A DNA stretch of 58,223 nucleotides from assembly GCA_027297435.1 (NCBI GenBank), contig JAPUIA010000293.1, forward strand, positions 1-58,223, read 5' to 3'. The position numbers and the translations under genes were made by a program. Numbering within the stretch: the stretch's first letter is position 1; each line of letters starts with the position of its first letter. This document shows positions 16,544 through 27,282 of the stretch, piece by piece. This stretch comes from Gammaproteobacteria bacterium (GTDB lineage Bacteria; Pseudomonadota; Gammaproteobacteria; Pseudomonadales; Azotimanducaceae). The notes beneath the pieces are model-generated. The model was not told the DNA's origin and ran no database searches. It worked only from the letters and a program-made list of their open reading frames with translations.

Positions 16544-18313
16544 ATGGAAGAGGAGCTGTCCGGTGGCGATATGCTGATTCGTGCGCTACAAGACGAGGGC
16601 GTCGAATACCTGTTCGGTTACCCGGGGGGCGCAGCCCTGCATATCTATGACGCCATCTTCAAGCAACAGAAAGTGCAGCACATCCTGGTTCGCCACGAAC
16701 AGGCGGCGACCCATATGGCCGACGGCTATGCTCGAGCAACCGGCAAGCCGGGGGTGGTGCTTGTGACGTCTGGGCCGGGGGCGACCAATGCGGTAACCGG
16801 CATTGCAACCGCCTATATGGACTCGATCCCCATCATCGTGATTTCCGGCCAGGTGCCGACAGATCTGATCGGCACGGACGCTTTCCAGGAAGCCGATATG
16901 GTTGGTATCTCGCGGCCCGTCGTCAAACACAGCTTTCTCGTGCGAGATTGCGCGGAAATACCTGCGACCGTAAAAAAGGCGTTCCACATCGCCACCACCG
17001 GCCGCCCAGGCCCCGTGGTCATCGACGTACCCAAGGATGTCACCGATCCTTCGAATACCGCGCCCTACCTCTACCCCGAGTCGGTCGAGCTCAGATCGTA
17101 CAAGCCGGCGGTACGCGGCAACGGTCGCCAGATGCGCAAAGCCGTGGACGCGCTTCTGAAGTGCAAGCGTCCGATGATCTATAGCGGCGGCGGTGTCGTA
17201 CAAGGCAATGCCGGGGAGGCGCTGACGCGGATTGCCAAACGATTGAATTTCCCGGTCACGAACACCTTGATGGGCTTGGGAGCGTTTCCTGGTGAGGATG
17301 ACCAGTTTGTCGGCATGTTGGGTATGCACGGCACCTTTGAAGCCAACATGGCGATGCATCACAGCGACCTTATCTTTGCGATCGGGGTACGGTTCGATGA
17401 TCGGGTGACCAATAGCCCGGCCAAGTTCTGCCCAGACGCGACCATCATCCACATCGACGTGGATCCGGCCTCGATCTCGAAGATCATCCAGGCAGACATC
17501 CCCATCGTTGGCCAGGTTGAAAGTGTGTTGTCGGATATGGACGTGATACTCGAGGCCGCATTGGAAAAATCCGCCGATCTCCCGGATAAAGCTAAGTTGC
17601 AAGATTGGTGGCAGCGCATCGGAGAATGGCGTGCTGCACACGGGCTCAACCATGACATGCCGTTGACCGAAAGCGACGTCATCCTCCCCCAACAGGTGAT
17701 TCAGAGCCTGTACCGAACCACACAGGGTTCGGCCTACGTCACCAGCGACGTAGGCCAACACCAGATGTTTGCGGCCCAGTACTACAAGTTTCCGGTCGGA
17801 CGCCGTTGGATCAACTCCGGGGGCCTTGGCACGATGGGTTTCGGGTTGCCGGCCGCGATGGGCGTGCAGTTCGCCTTCCCCGAAGCCACCGTCGCGTGCG
17901 TCACCGGCGAAGGCAGCTTCATGATGAACATGCAGGAACTGTCCACGTGCTTGCAATATGGGCTACCGATCAAGATGGTTTGCCTCAACAACCAAGCTCT
18001 CGGCATGGTCAAGCAATGGCAGGACATGCAGTATGGTGGCCGCCTTTCCCAAAGTACCTACAGTGATTCGCTGCCGGATTTCAAAACCTTGGTCGAGGCT
18101 TTCGGACACATTGGATTTCGTATCGACAAGCCTCAAGACCTCGACGCTGCGATGACGGAAGCCTTCAGTCCGAAGCTGAAGGACAAAACCGTATTCGTCG
18201 ACGTGTGGGTAGATCCTCACGAGCACGTGTACCCGATGGCGATCAAAGGTGGCTCGATGCAAGACATGTATCTCAACAAGATTACGACCACCCAGCAGGG
18301 AGACTACATGTGA
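16544..18313 (+). CDS. ilvI: Acetolactate synthase, large (catalytic) subunit
   Basis: 589 residues with the three domains of ThDP-dependent acetohydroxyacid synthase. The catalytic Glu is in VRHEQAATHMADGYA. The FAD-domain is central, and the ThDP/Mg motif is GEGSFMMN with LNNQALGMVKQW. It condenses two pyruvates, or pyruvate with 2-oxobutyrate, in valine/leucine/isoleucine synthesis. Directly followed by the regulatory subunit ilvH (one-base overlap, TGATG), then ilvC. This separates it clearly from the second ThDP enzyme in the window (41271-42926). A good purine-rich site (aaggggtagaaaagc) precedes the ATG. Confidence 0.95.
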   Translation: MEEELSGGDMLIRALQDEGVEYLFGYPGGAALHIYDAIFKQQKVQHILVRHEQAATHMADGYARATGKPGVVLVTSGPGATNAVTGIATAYMDSIPIIVISGQVPTDLIGTDAFQEADMVGISRPVVKHSFLVRDCAEIPATVKKAFHIATTGRPGPVVIDVPKDVTDPSNTAPYLYPESVELRSYKPAVRGNGRQMRKAVDALLKCKRPMIYSGGGVVQGNAGEALTRIAKRLNFPVTNTLMGLGAFPGEDDQFVGMLGMHGTFEANMAMHHSDLIFAIGVRFDDRVTNSPAKFCPDATIIHIDVDPASISKIIQADIPIVGQVESVLSDMDVILEAALEKSADLPDKAKLQDWWQRIGEWRAAHGLNHDMPLTESDVILPQQVIQSLYRTTQGSAYVTSDVGQHQMFAAQYYKFPVGRRWINSGGLGTMGFGLPAAMGVQFAFPEATVACVTGEGSFMMNMQELSTCLQYGLPIKMVCLNNQALGMVKQWQDMQYGGRLSQSTYSDSLPDFKTLVEAFGHIGFRIDKPQDLDAAMTEAFSPKLKDKTVFVDVWVDPHEHVYPMAIKGGSMQDMYLNKITTTQQGDYM

Positions 18314-18804
18314 TGCGGCGCATCATCGCGGTACTGCTCGAAAACGAGGCCGGCGCACTTTCGCGGGTCGTGGGTCTATTTGCGCAACGCAACTACAACA
18401 TCGAAAGTCTCAACGTCGCGCCTACCGAAGACCCGACGCTATCCAGGGTGACGCTGACCACTGTGTGCGACGACAAAAAAATTGAACAGATCACGAAACA
18501 CCTCAATCGCTTGATAGATGTGGTGAAAGTGCTGGATCTCTTCGACGCCGAATACGTAGAGCGAGAACTCATGCTCATCAAGATACGCGCCGAAGGTGCT
18601 GTACGGGACGAAGTGAAACGCAGCTGCGATGTGTTCCGCGGTCAAATCATCGATGTCACCCACAACACCTATACGGTGCAGGTGACCGGTCCGAGCGACA
18701 AATTGGACGCCTTCATCCGAGCGGTCGGGAAAACCACGATCCTTGAAGTGGTGCGCTCGGGTGTCTCCGGTATCAGCCGCGGCGACAAGGTATTAAGTGT
18801 ATAA
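18313..18804 (+). CDS. ilvH: Acetolactate synthase, small (regulatory) subunit
   Basis: 163 residues, the same length as E. coli IlvH. An N-terminal ACT domain (RRIIAVLLENEAGALSRVVGLFAQRNYNIESL) binds valine for feedback control, and the C-terminal ACT-like domain completes the fold. The start codon shares a base with the ilvI stop. An in-frame ATG at 18205 lies inside ilvI and is not needed. Confidence 0.95.
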   Translation: MRRIIAVLLENEAGALSRVVGLFAQRNYNIESLNVAPTEDPTLSRVTLTTVCDDKKIEQITKHLNRLIDVVKVLDLFDAEYVERELMLIKIRAEGAVRDEVKRSCDVFRGQIIDVTHNTYTVQVTGPSDKLDAFIRAVGKTTILEVVRSGVSGISRGDKVLSV

Positions 18805-19920
<1,116 letters not shown>

Positions 19921-19931
19921 CGGGTAAGCCT

Positions 19932-20735
19932 GTGAGCGATACCGACAATCCCAAACTACGGGCGATCAGTCCGTCTGAGGATGAAACCCGAGTGGCTGGT
20001 GATAGCGGCGAAGGCCGCCATCGCCGGCGCGGGATCTATCTGCTGCCCAACATCATCACGACTGCAGCGTTGTTTGCAGGTTTCTACGCGACGGTTGCCG
20101 GGATGAACGGCCGTTTCATCGCCGCGAGCTTGGCCATCTTTGCGGCGATAGCGCTCGACACGGCGGACGGTCGGATCGCACGCCTGACGCGCACGGAGAG
20201 CAACTTTGGTGCGGAATACGATAGCCTTTCGGACATGGTGGCGTTTGGTGTCGCACCGGCATTCGTCGCGTTCTCCTGGGGATTGTCGAACCTCGGACAG
20301 ATAGGCTGGGTGGTGACGTTCGTGTATGTCGCGTGCACCGCTCTGCGGTTGGCGCGTTTCAATACGAAGAGCGAGCTGGCGAGTTTTACCGGACTGGCTT
20401 CTCCCTCGGCCGCAGCCGTCATTGCCTGTACGGTTTGGGTCTGGGACGAATCGATTATCGGGGCGCCCTCGATATTTGCCGCCTCGATGCTGGGGGTCAT
20501 CACCACGATTGTCGCACTTTTGATGGTTTCCAACTTCACCTACTTTTCGCCCAAGCAGCTGAATTTCAAAGGCCGCGTACCCTTTGTCACGCTGGTATTG
20601 GTAGTGCTCGCGTTTGCGGTATTGTTGGTGGACCCGCCCCGGGTATTGCTGGCGATGTCGGCGTTGTACGCGCTTTCCGGTCCGGCGCAGTTTAGTTGGC
20701 AATGGATCAAGAAGCGGAACAAAGCCGAGGGTTGA
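19932..20735 (+). CDS. pssA: CDP-diacylglycerol-serine O-phosphatidyltransferase
   Basis: 267 residues of the CDP-alcohol phosphatidyltransferase family. The signature DG-x2-AR-x8-G-x3-D-x3-D is seen as DTADGRIARLT...NFGAEYDSLSD. Several membrane helices follow, as in integral type II PssA. It makes phosphatidylserine, the precursor of phosphatidylethanolamine. It starts with GTG 11 bp after ilvC; the ilvC-pssA order is conserved in Pseudomonas. An in-frame downstream ATG would delete conserved N-terminal sequence. Confidence 0.93.
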   Translation: MSDTDNPKLRAISPSEDETRVAGDSGEGRHRRRGIYLLPNIITTAALFAGFYATVAGMNGRFIAASLAIFAAIALDTADGRIARLTRTESNFGAEYDSLSDMVAFGVAPAFVAFSWGLSNLGQIGWVVTFVYVACTALRLARFNTKSELASFTGLASPSAAAVIACTVWVWDESIIGAPSIFAASMLGVITTIVALLMVSNFTYFSPKQLNFKGRVPFVTLVLVVLAFAVLLVDPPRVLLAMSALYALSGPAQFSWQWIKKRNKAEG

Positions 20736-20767
20736 GCCTCTAACGTCCGAAGCTGATAGGAACGGTC

Positions 20768-21691
20768 GTGCTGATAAAACGCCCCCAAGACATCGCTACG
20801 AGTGAGATTACCCAAGAGTCGGTGTTCCATTCGCGACGCAAATTCGTCAAGTCGCTGGGGTTGGCAGCAGGTGCGCCCCTGCTGGCGTCCTCGCTCAGAG
20901 CCAACGTGCCGAACGTGGACGAGGAACTGACCCCTGAGTCAATCGTCACGTCTTACAACAACTTCTACGAATTTGGGATGGACAAGGGCGATCCCGCGCG
21001 CTACGCACATGCGTTGACAACCGATCCTTGGTCAGTGCTAGTGACCGGTGAAGCCGCCAAGACCGGTAGGTTTGCGTACGAGGATGTGATCAAAGGGCTG
21101 CAGCAGGAAGAACGCATCTACAGGTTCCGCTGTGTCGAGGCGTGGTCCATGGTCGTGCCTTGGTATGGCATTCCGATGAAGCAACTCCTCGAGCAGTTCG
21201 CGCCGAACGGCAATGCCAAGTATGTCGAGTTCACCACGCTGTATCGACCAAGCGAGATGCGCGGGCAAGGGTCGGTTTTCACCGGTATCGACTGGCCGTA
21301 TGTCGAAGGCCTGCGAATGGATGAAGCCTATCATCCGCTGACGCTGATGGTGACCGGCGTGTATGGTAAATCTTTGCCGAACCAGAACGGTGCGCCTTGG
21401 CGGATGATCGTACCGTGGAAATACGGCTTCAAAGGTGCCAAATCGGTCGTCAAGATCCGCTTTATGCGCCGCCAGCCGAAAAACACGTGGAACATCCTCG
21501 CGCCCCGCGAGTACGGGTTTTACGCTAACGTCAATCCGGCCGTATCGCACCCGCGTTGGAGCCAGGCGAGTGAACGCAGGTTGCCGAGTACCCTCTTCAA
21601 TCCCAATCGCAGACCGACGTTGCCGTTCAACGGGTATGCGGAGCAGGTGGCGTCGCTGTACGCCGGCATGGATCTCACCCGCCACTTCTAA
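20768..21691 (+). CDS. msrP: Protein-methionine-sulfoxide reductase catalytic subunit MsrP
   Basis: 307 residues. It starts MLIKRP at a GTG, matching the family N-terminus, and carries a twin-arginine signal SRRKFVKSLGLAAGAPLLAS (R23-R24). The molybdopterin-ligating Cys is in RFRCVEAWSM. MsrP (YedY) is a periplasmic molybdoenzyme that repairs oxidised methionines in exported proteins, with electrons from MsrQ, the next gene. A MoaB homologue for cofactor synthesis is encoded at 30326-30859. Confidence 0.95.
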   Translation: MLIKRPQDIATSEITQESVFHSRRKFVKSLGLAAGAPLLASSLRANVPNVDEELTPESIVTSYNNFYEFGMDKGDPARYAHALTTDPWSVLVTGEAAKTGRFAYEDVIKGLQQEERIYRFRCVEAWSMVVPWYGIPMKQLLEQFAPNGNAKYVEFTTLYRPSEMRGQGSVFTGIDWPYVEGLRMDEAYHPLTLMVTGVYGKSLPNQNGAPWRMIVPWKYGFKGAKSVVKIRFMRRQPKNTWNILAPREYGFYANVNPAVSHPRWSQASERRLPSTLFNPNRRPTLPFNGYAEQVASLYAGMDLTRHF

Positions 21692-21697
21692 CGTCGA

Positions 21698-22306
21698 ATG
21701 ATAAAGGTCGTCGCTTTTGCCGTGCTGAGCTTGCCGCTGGTGTGGTTGTGCATTGCCATCGCGGCAGATATCTCCAATCCAGGTTCGATGTTGGGCGCCG
21801 ATGCGGGAGAGACCATTCTCTTTCACCTCGGTGATTGGGGTATTCGTTGCCTGCTGCTGGCGCTGAGCGTATCGACGATTCGCAGGTGGCTGAAGATTCC
21901 AAAGATATTGCGGGTACGGCGGATGGTGGGCGTGTTCGCATTTACGTACTTGTTTCTACATTTCCTAACATACCTCTGGTTCTTTGCCGGGTTTGATTGG
22001 GCGCTGATCGGTGAGGACCTAACGGAACGGCCCTACATAACCGTTGGATTCACTGCTTTGGTTATCTTGTCGCTACTGACGGCAACGTCGACCAACGGCT
22101 GGCAGCGACGATTGCGGCATCGCTGGCGGCAGCTGCACAAGTTGGTCTATCTTGCCGCTAGTCTCGGGGTGCTGCACTTTTGGTGGTTGACGAAGGACGG
22201 GTACGGTGAGGTATTGGCATACGGGCTGTGGCTCGGCGTGCTGTTTGTTGACCGCTGGTTGGCTAGCCGGGCGGTGAACACCAACCAATTAGGAGTAAAA
22301 GCATGA
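21698..22306 (+). CDS. msrQ: Membrane heme-binding subunit MsrQ
   Basis: 202 residues with about six transmembrane helices and a ferric-reductase-like layout. Candidate heme-ligating histidines lie in FLHFLTYLW, RWRQLHKLVY and VLHFWW. It passes quinone-derived electrons to MsrP. It is only 6 bp after msrP and overlaps phhB by 4 bp (ATGA). No ribosome site is obvious, consistent with coupling to msrP. Confidence 0.93.
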   Translation: MIKVVAFAVLSLPLVWLCIAIAADISNPGSMLGADAGETILFHLGDWGIRCLLLALSVSTIRRWLKIPKILRVRRMVGVFAFTYLFLHFLTYLWFFAGFDWALIGEDLTERPYITVGFTALVILSLLTATSTNGWQRRLRHRWRQLHKLVYLAASLGVLHFWWLTKDGYGEVLAYGLWLGVLFVDRWLASRAVNTNQLGVKA

Positions 22307-22650
22307 TCGAGCTTGCCGATCGAACGTGTGAAGCTTGCAAGGCGGACTCTCCCGCCGTGGCTGCGAACGAGCGGGCAGAACTGCTGACGGAGCTGTCCGG
22401 ATGGACCTGCGTGCCGTCGGCTGGGGTCGACCGACTCGTGGCAAGCTTTGATTTCGACGACTTTGTCGGCGCGTTGGCTTTTGTACGCAGCATCGCTGAA
22501 CTTGCCGAAGCGGAAAATCACCATCCACGCCTGGTGCTCGAGTGGGGACGCGTCGAAGCCAGTTGGTGGACGCACGCGATACGCGGACTACACATGAATG
22601 ACTTCATCATGGCGGCGCGCACGTCGGCGCTGTATCGTGCGCGCGAATGA
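22303..22650 (+). CDS. phhB: Pterin-4a-carbinolamine dehydratase
   Basis: 115 residues. Family motif ENHHPRLVLEWGRVEASWWTH is present, with the His-His-Pro and Thr-His active-site residues, followed by LHMNDFIMA. It recycles tetrahydrobiopterin after phenylalanine hydroxylase. No phhA is nearby, so the local role is uncertain. A clear aggag ribosome site sits 7 bp ahead of the ATG, inside msrQ. Confidence 0.92.
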   Translation: MIELADRTCEACKADSPAVAANERAELLTELSGWTCVPSAGVDRLVASFDFDDFVGALAFVRSIAELAEAENHHPRLVLEWGRVEASWWTHAIRGLHMNDFIMAARTSALYRARE

Positions 22651-22656
22651 ACTCGT

Positions 22657-23718
22657 CTAGGAACTTGCCATTCGAATCGCACTCGCTTCGGCCAGTGACT
22701 CGATACACTTCTCGGAATCGTCCCAGCCAATACAAGCATCGGTTACGCTTTGACCGTAGGTCATCTGATCGAGTTTGGTGATCTTTTGACTACCTTCGAC
22801 CAGATTACTCTCGATCATCACGCCCATGATGCGTGCCTCGGAGTTGCGTAGCTGTCCGCAGATATCGTCGCACACGGCGATCTGGCGACGATGGTCTTTT
22901 TGACTGTTGGCGTGGCTCATATCGATCATCACCCGGGGACACACACCGGCTTGTTCGAGCATGCGGCTCGCGTAGTGTACCGAGGGGTTGTCGTAGTTGG
23001 GCTTGCCGCCGCCGCCCCGCAAAATTACGTGGCAGTCTTCGTTGCCGGCGGTTTGGAATATGGCCGAGTGTCCCTGCTTGGTGACCGATAAGAAGATGTG
23101 GGGATGTTCGGCGGAACCAATCGCGTCGACGGCAACCTGAATCGAGCCGTCCGTACTGTTCTTGAAGCCGACGGGGCACGAAAGACCTGACGCCAACTGT
23201 CGATGAATTTGACTTTCCGTCGTACGGGCACCGATAGCTCCCCAACTGACGAGATCGCCGACGTACTGAGGTGAAATCGGGTCGAGGTATTCGGTGCCGC
23301 TACCGATGCCGAGGTTGCTGATGTCGTGCAACAGCGTCCGCGCGATACGTAAGCCGCTGTTGATCTCGAAGGAATTGTTCAGGTTCGGATCGTTGATCAA
23401 GCCTTTCCAGCCGACCGTCGTGCGCGGCTTCTCGAAGTACACGCGCATGACGATATGCAGCGAATCTTGGTACCCGTCGGCAATCGCACAAAGCTTCTCG
23501 GCATATTCGATCGCCGCGTTGGGGTCATGAATGGAACACGGGCCGATCACGATGAGTAACCGTTGGTCTGTGCCGTGAACGATGTCACTGATCTGTTTGC
23601 GCGTAGCGAACACCAACTCGGAAGCGGCCTCGGATAGCGGAATCTCATCGATCAGGTCTTGCGGCGCGATCACCTCTTGCATGCCCGTGATGCGGACATC
23701 GTCGGTCTGGTACTTCAT
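22657..23718 (-). CDS. 3-deoxy-7-phosphoheptulonate synthase (DAHP synthase, class I)
   Basis: 353 residues, full length for the AroF/G/H type. Motifs include VIGPCSIHDPNAAIEYAEKL, RVYFEKPRTTVGWKGL, GARTTESQIHR (phosphate site), and DMSHANSQKDHRRQ. It makes the first shikimate-pathway intermediate from PEP and erythrose 4-phosphate. Which amino acid feeds back cannot be told from sequence alone. Convergent with phhB, with a 6-bp gap. Its 5' leader contains two inverted repeats (23724-23797). Confidence 0.94.
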   Translation of the reverse strand: MKYQTDDVRITGMQEVIAPQDLIDEIPLSEAASELVFATRKQISDIVHGTDQRLLIVIGPCSIHDPNAAIEYAEKLCAIADGYQDSLHIVMRVYFEKPRTTVGWKGLINDPNLNNSFEINSGLRIARTLLHDISNLGIGSGTEYLDPISPQYVGDLVSWGAIGARTTESQIHRQLASGLSCPVGFKNSTDGSIQVAVDAIGSAEHPHIFLSVTKQGHSAIFQTAGNEDCHVILRGGGGKPNYDNPSVHYASRMLEQAGVCPRVMIDMSHANSQKDHRRQIAVCDDICGQLRNSEARIMGVMIESNLVEGSQKITKLDQMTYGQSVTDACIGWDDSEKCIESLAEASAIRMASS

Positions 23719-23723
23719 GTTGT

Positions 23724-23797
23724 AAGGTGGTTTCCCTTTGGCAGGTGTGGAATGCTACCAGAACCACCTTAGCGTGTTCCCGTCCAGAATGGACGGG
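23724..23797 (-). promoter_or_regulatory. Two inverted repeats in the DAHP synthase 5' region
   Basis: Reading toward the gene, a 7-bp stem with a 5-nt loop (CCCGTCC at 23779-23785, GGACGGG at 23791-23797) is followed by a 9-bp inverted repeat, AACCACCTT at 23762-23770 and AAGGTGGTT at 23724-23732. The proximal arm ends 6 bases from the start codon and could mask the initiation region. Transcription regulator site or leader RNA are both possible. Confidence 0.4.
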
Positions 23798-23847
23798 CAC
23801 TCGCGTGATGGGCATGGACTGAACTAAAACTAGATAGATCAACGCCG

Positions 23848-24345
23848 TTGGATGCACGCGACAAACAGCTTCTCAATGACATGGGTGTCGACGTCTGGTT
23901 CGAGCGCACCACAACGGTTGCCGTGGCGCGACCCGTCGACCCCATACGGTCAACGCTACTCGAAGACCCTGGGACTTTCCGTGTCGTCGGACTGGGGATT
24001 CCCGGCGTGTTGCTGCTTGCCGATTCGCTCAATCGCCGCGAAGAGACGCAACTTGCCCATGACATCCTGCGGGCCGTGATCCAGTCTTGGCAAGCGAAGC
24101 CGAAACAGCTCGTATTTCAGTGGCCGCAGGTTGGCGCCTCTGGCGATCCGCAGGGGGCTTTGCAGGCGTTTGTCGAAAAATTGGTAGCAGACTTCGACTG
24201 TGGTGTGTTGCTGGTCACAGAATCCGTGCTAGGACGGCTGCAAAGTACCCCCATCGAACCCATCGTCATTCCCAATCTCTCCGCAATCACATTGCCCGAA
24301 CACAAACGCATGCTATGGCGACAGCTTCAAACCAACACGCAGTAA
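23848..24345 (+). CDS. HolD-like protein (DNA polymerase III psi subunit candidate)
   Basis: 165 residues, low overall conservation. The N-terminus (RDKQLLNDMGVDVWFER) resembles HolD, where this segment contacts chi, and the end (LPEHKRMLWRQL) also resembles HolD. The gene directly precedes rimI, the position of holD in enterics and pseudomonads. HolD links the clamp loader to HolC, whose gene is at 46599-47030. It starts with TTG; a downstream in-frame ATG at 23881 would lose the chi-contact segment. A long middle region is not recognisable. Confidence 0.6.
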   Translation: MDARDKQLLNDMGVDVWFERTTTVAVARPVDPIRSTLLEDPGTFRVVGLGIPGVLLLADSLNRREETQLAHDILRAVIQSWQAKPKQLVFQWPQVGASGDPQGALQAFVEKLVADFDCGVLLVTESVLGRLQSTPIEPIVIPNLSAITLPEHKRMLWRQLQTNTQ

Positions 24346-24788
24346 TCAGCTTTCGGCCGATGTCGGCAGATGACTTAGGCACGGTGCTCGAAAACGAGAT
24401 GCGTGCCTATGAGTATCCGTGGACGCGCGGTGTATTTTCCGATTGCCTGGCCGCGGCGCACGAATGCTGGGTTGTTTGCGTGAGCGATGCGGTGGTCGGT
24501 CACGGCGTACTCTCGGTTGGTGCCAATCAAGCACACCTTCTGAATGTCTGCATACGTCGCGACCAACAGGGATTCGGATTTGGTCGTGAGTTGGTGAATT
24601 TCATGTTGACCCGGGCCGAACAAAGTGGCGTAGGCACGGTGTTCTTGGAGGTCCGGCCCTCGAACTTTGTGGCTCGACGCCTGTACGAGACGCTGGGATT
24701 TCGCGAGATCGGCATGCGCAAGAATTACTATCCCTCCCATACCGGCAACGAAGATGCTCGAGTTCTGGCTTTGCAGCTCGACTACTAG
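24315..24788 (+). CDS. rimI: Ribosomal-protein-alanine N-acetyltransferase RimI
   Basis: 157 residues of the GNAT fold. RimI-type features: NEMRAYEYPWTRGVFSDCL at the N-terminus, the acetyl-CoA loop RRDQQGFGFGRELV, and EVRPSNFVARRLYETLGF. It acetylates the N-terminal Ala of ribosomal protein S18. It starts inside the end of the holD-like gene, with a 31-bp overlap. An open frame extends further upstream but adds no family sequence. Confidence 0.93.
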   Translation: MATASNQHAVISFRPMSADDLGTVLENEMRAYEYPWTRGVFSDCLAAAHECWVVCVSDAVVGHGVLSVGANQAHLLNVCIRRDQQGFGFGRELVNFMLTRAEQSGVGTVFLEVRPSNFVARRLYETLGFREIGMRKNYYPSHTGNEDARVLALQLDY

Positions 24789-24878
24789 CAGCCTGTCGGA
24801 CTTAGACCGCCACAACTCAACAATAGGTTTTTGGAGCTCAAGCCTCTAGAATGCGGCGCTTTTCGCCTGCTCGAAATT

Positions 24879-26456
24879 ATGTCAGTCGCTACCCCGTCAG
24901 CAAATCGCCGCACCTTTGCGATCATTTCCCATCCCGATGCGGGCAAGACTACGATGACGGAGAAGCTGTTGTTGTTCGGCAATGCAATCAAGCTTGCGGG
25001 TACCGTGAAGGCTCGCAAGTCGGATCGTCACGCCACTTCGGACTGGATGGTGATGGAGCAGGAGCGAGGCATCTCGGTAACCACGTCGGTGATGCAATTC
25101 CCATATCAGGGTCGTGTCATCAATCTTCTCGACACGCCCGGCCACGAAGACTTCTCGGAAGATACGTATCGCACATTGACCGCGGTCGACTCTGCGTTGA
25201 TGGTGATCGATGGCGGCAAAGGTGTGGAGCCGCGCACCATCAAGCTGATGGAGGTGTGTCGACTGCGCGATACGCCGATTGTGACGTTCGTCAACAAGCT
25301 CGATCGAGACGTGCGCGATCAGGTGGAAGTGATGGACGAGATCGAGGATATCTTGCAAATTCAATGCGCCCCGATGACGTGGCCGCTTGGTATGGGGCGT
25401 CACTTCAAAGGCGTTTACGATCTCAATGAAGATTGCATCACCACGTACCAAAAAGGCCAGGGTCACCATGTTTATGACTACCCCTTGATCAACGGGCTCG
25501 AGAGTCAGGAGGCGCGTGCGCTCTTAGGCGACGAATACGATGAGATTGTTGATGAGATTGAACTTGTGCGGGGTGCAAGCCATGCGTTCGATGCCGAAGC
25601 CTTCCGGAACGCGACCTTGACACCCATTTACTTTGGCACCGCGCTCGGCAACTTCGGCGTACGGCACATGCTCGATGCGCTTGTGGAACATGCGCCGCCG
25701 CCGCAATTGCGGGAAGCCGAACAAAGGTCGGTGTCGCCGGAGGAAGAAAAGTTTTCCGGTTTCGTCTTCAAGATTCAAGCGAACATGGATCCCAAGCACC
25801 GCGATCGCATTGCGTTTTTGCGAGTTTGTTCGGGCAGGTACCAACCGGGCATGCGCATGCGCCATGTGCGGCTGGGTAGGGACGTCAAGATCAGCGACGC
25901 GGTGACGTTCATGGCGGGTGATCGGGTGAAGGCTGAGGAGGCTTATGCGGGTGACATCATCGGCTTGCACAATCATGGCACCATTCAAATTGGCGATGCG
26001 TTTACGCAAGGCGAGGATCTGAAGTTCTTGGGCATTCCTAACTTCGCGCCGGAGTTGTTTCGACGGGTTCGGGTGAAAGACCCGTTGAAACGCAAACAAC
26101 TCGAGAAAGGGCTCGATCAGTTGGCGGAGGAGGGGGCGACACAAATCTTCAAACCCTTGACCAGCAACGACCTCATCGTCGGTGCGGTGGGTACATTGCA
26201 ATTCGATCTGGTGGCCCACCGGTTGCAGGATGAGTATCGGGCCGACTGTGTCTACGACAGCAGTAACGTGTACACGGCCCGTTGGGTCGCTGGTCAAGAC
26301 GACGAATCATTTGATGAATTTCGCCGCAAAAATGCAGACAAACTGGCGCTCGATGGCGGCGGCTATCTGGCGTACCTGGCGCCGACGCGAGCCAACTTGC
26401 AGCTTACCGAGGAACGCTGGCCCGATATCGAGTTCCGTAAAACCCGCGAACATTGA
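24879..26456 (+). CDS. prfC: Peptide chain release factor 3
   Basis: 525 residues of the RF3 GTPase family. G1 is [11 protein letters not shown]3 is [16 protein letters not shown] (the RF3-specific form) and G4 is NKLD. Domains II and III follow. RF3 recycles RF1/RF2 from the ribosome. The chosen ATG at 24879 matches the usual start; an ATG at 24831 would add 16 residues with no family match. The next gene's TTG start overlaps its stop codon. Confidence 0.95.
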   Translation: MSVATPSANRRTFAIISHPDAGKTTMTEKLLLFGNAIKLAGTVKARKSDRHATSDWMVMEQERGISVTTSVMQFPYQGRVINLLDTPGHEDFSEDTYRTLTAVDSALMVIDGGKGVEPRTIKLMEVCRLRDTPIVTFVNKLDRDVRDQVEVMDEIEDILQIQCAPMTWPLGMGRHFKGVYDLNEDCITTYQKGQGHHVYDYPLINGLESQEARALLGDEYDEIVDEIELVRGASHAFDAEAFRNATLTPIYFGTALGNFGVRHMLDALVEHAPPPQLREAEQRSVSPEEEKFSGFVFKIQANMDPKHRDRIAFLRVCSGRYQPGMRMRHVRLGRDVKISDAVTFMAGDRVKAEEAYAGDIIGLHNHGTIQIGDAFTQGEDLKFLGIPNFAPELFRRVRVKDPLKRKQLEKGLDQLAEEGATQIFKPLTSNDLIVGAVGTLQFDLVAHRLQDEYRADCVYDSSNVYTARWVAGQDDESFDEFRRKNADKLALDGGGYLAYLAPTRANLQLTEERWPDIEFRKTREH

Positions 26457-27262
26457 CCGAGCTGCTTTCAGAATTGGCGCGACCGCAGTACAGTTGGAGG
26501 GTGCCTGCACCGCTTCTCGAACACTTCCAACGATTTGCCGCTGACCCCGCGAGCGATGAGCTAGCGGCGGCGTTGCTCGTCAACAAGGTTTTGGACGCGA
26601 CGGTCGATATGGCCAGCGTGCGTGCCGAGGTTGAACTATTGGCCGATGCCTGCCCTGACGATGTCGAGCCTTGGTCATACTTACGCGAACAGGGTTTCGC
26701 CGGTAATCGAAGCGACTATGTAGCGCTTGCCAACAGTTGCCTGGACGTGGTGTTGAGGACGCGCATGGGTATCCCGATCAGTCTTGGTGTACTGCTCGTG
26801 CACGTGGCCCGGCGCCGCGGTCACGAAGCGCGCGGCATCGATTTCCCAGGCCATTTTCTCGCGCGCGTCGACGACGTGCTGGTCGACCCGTTCGCGCTCC
26901 GGGCGGTGACCGAAGAAGAATGCATTGACGGTATGACGACGCAACGACCTGACGGAGATCTGTTCGAGATCGCGACGAGTCGCATGATTGCGCTCAGAAT
27001 GATGAACAATATCAAACTCCAACAGATGAGTACGGCGCGGTGGGACGAATTGCTCGACGTGCTGGATTATCAGCTCGTGCTCGCGCCCAACGAGGCGCGA
27101 CTCTACTTCGAACGCGGTGAAGCCTGGGAACAACTTGGTGTGCCGGATTTAGCGAAGGCCGCGTACGCCGATGCGGAGCGAGTTGCCCACGATCCCCGGA
27201 TCGAGTCTGTGACCAGGAAAAAGATCGAAGCATTGGACGACGACTCGACGATCTGGAACTAA
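26453..27262 (+). CDS. SirB1-family protein (transglutaminase-like fold plus TPR)
   Basis: 269 residues. Conserved family segments [27 protein letters not shown] and [20 protein letters not shown] are followed by [21 protein letters not shown]. The Cys/His pair suggests a transglutaminase-like fold. The C-terminal TPR-like part is [21 protein letters not shown]. Function is not established. It begins with TTG overlapping the prfC stop, implying coupled translation, and ends 20 bp before the convergent fabY. Confidence 0.85.
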   Translation: MTELLSELARPQYSWRVPAPLLEHFQRFAADPASDELAAALLVNKVLDATVDMASVRAEVELLADACPDDVEPWSYLREQGFAGNRSDYVALANSCLDVVLRTRMGIPISLGVLLVHVARRRGHEARGIDFPGHFLARVDDVLVDPFALRAVTEEECIDGMTTQRPDGDLFEIATSRMIALRMMNNIKLQQMSTARWDELLDVLDYQLVLAPNEARLYFERGEAWEQLGVPDLAKAAYADAERVAHDPRIESVTRKKIEALDDDSTIWN

Positions 27263-27282
27263 TTCGATTGGCGGCCGCTAAA

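Noticed and set aside
16586-17956. A 456-codon minus-strand frame opposite ilvI
   Set aside because: Antisense shadow of a strongly conserved gene; no family match and no ribosome site.
24789-24810. CAGCCTGTCGGACTTA-like stretch after rimI as an insertion-sequence end
   Set aside because: No inverted partner or direct repeat is visible in the short gap before prfC.
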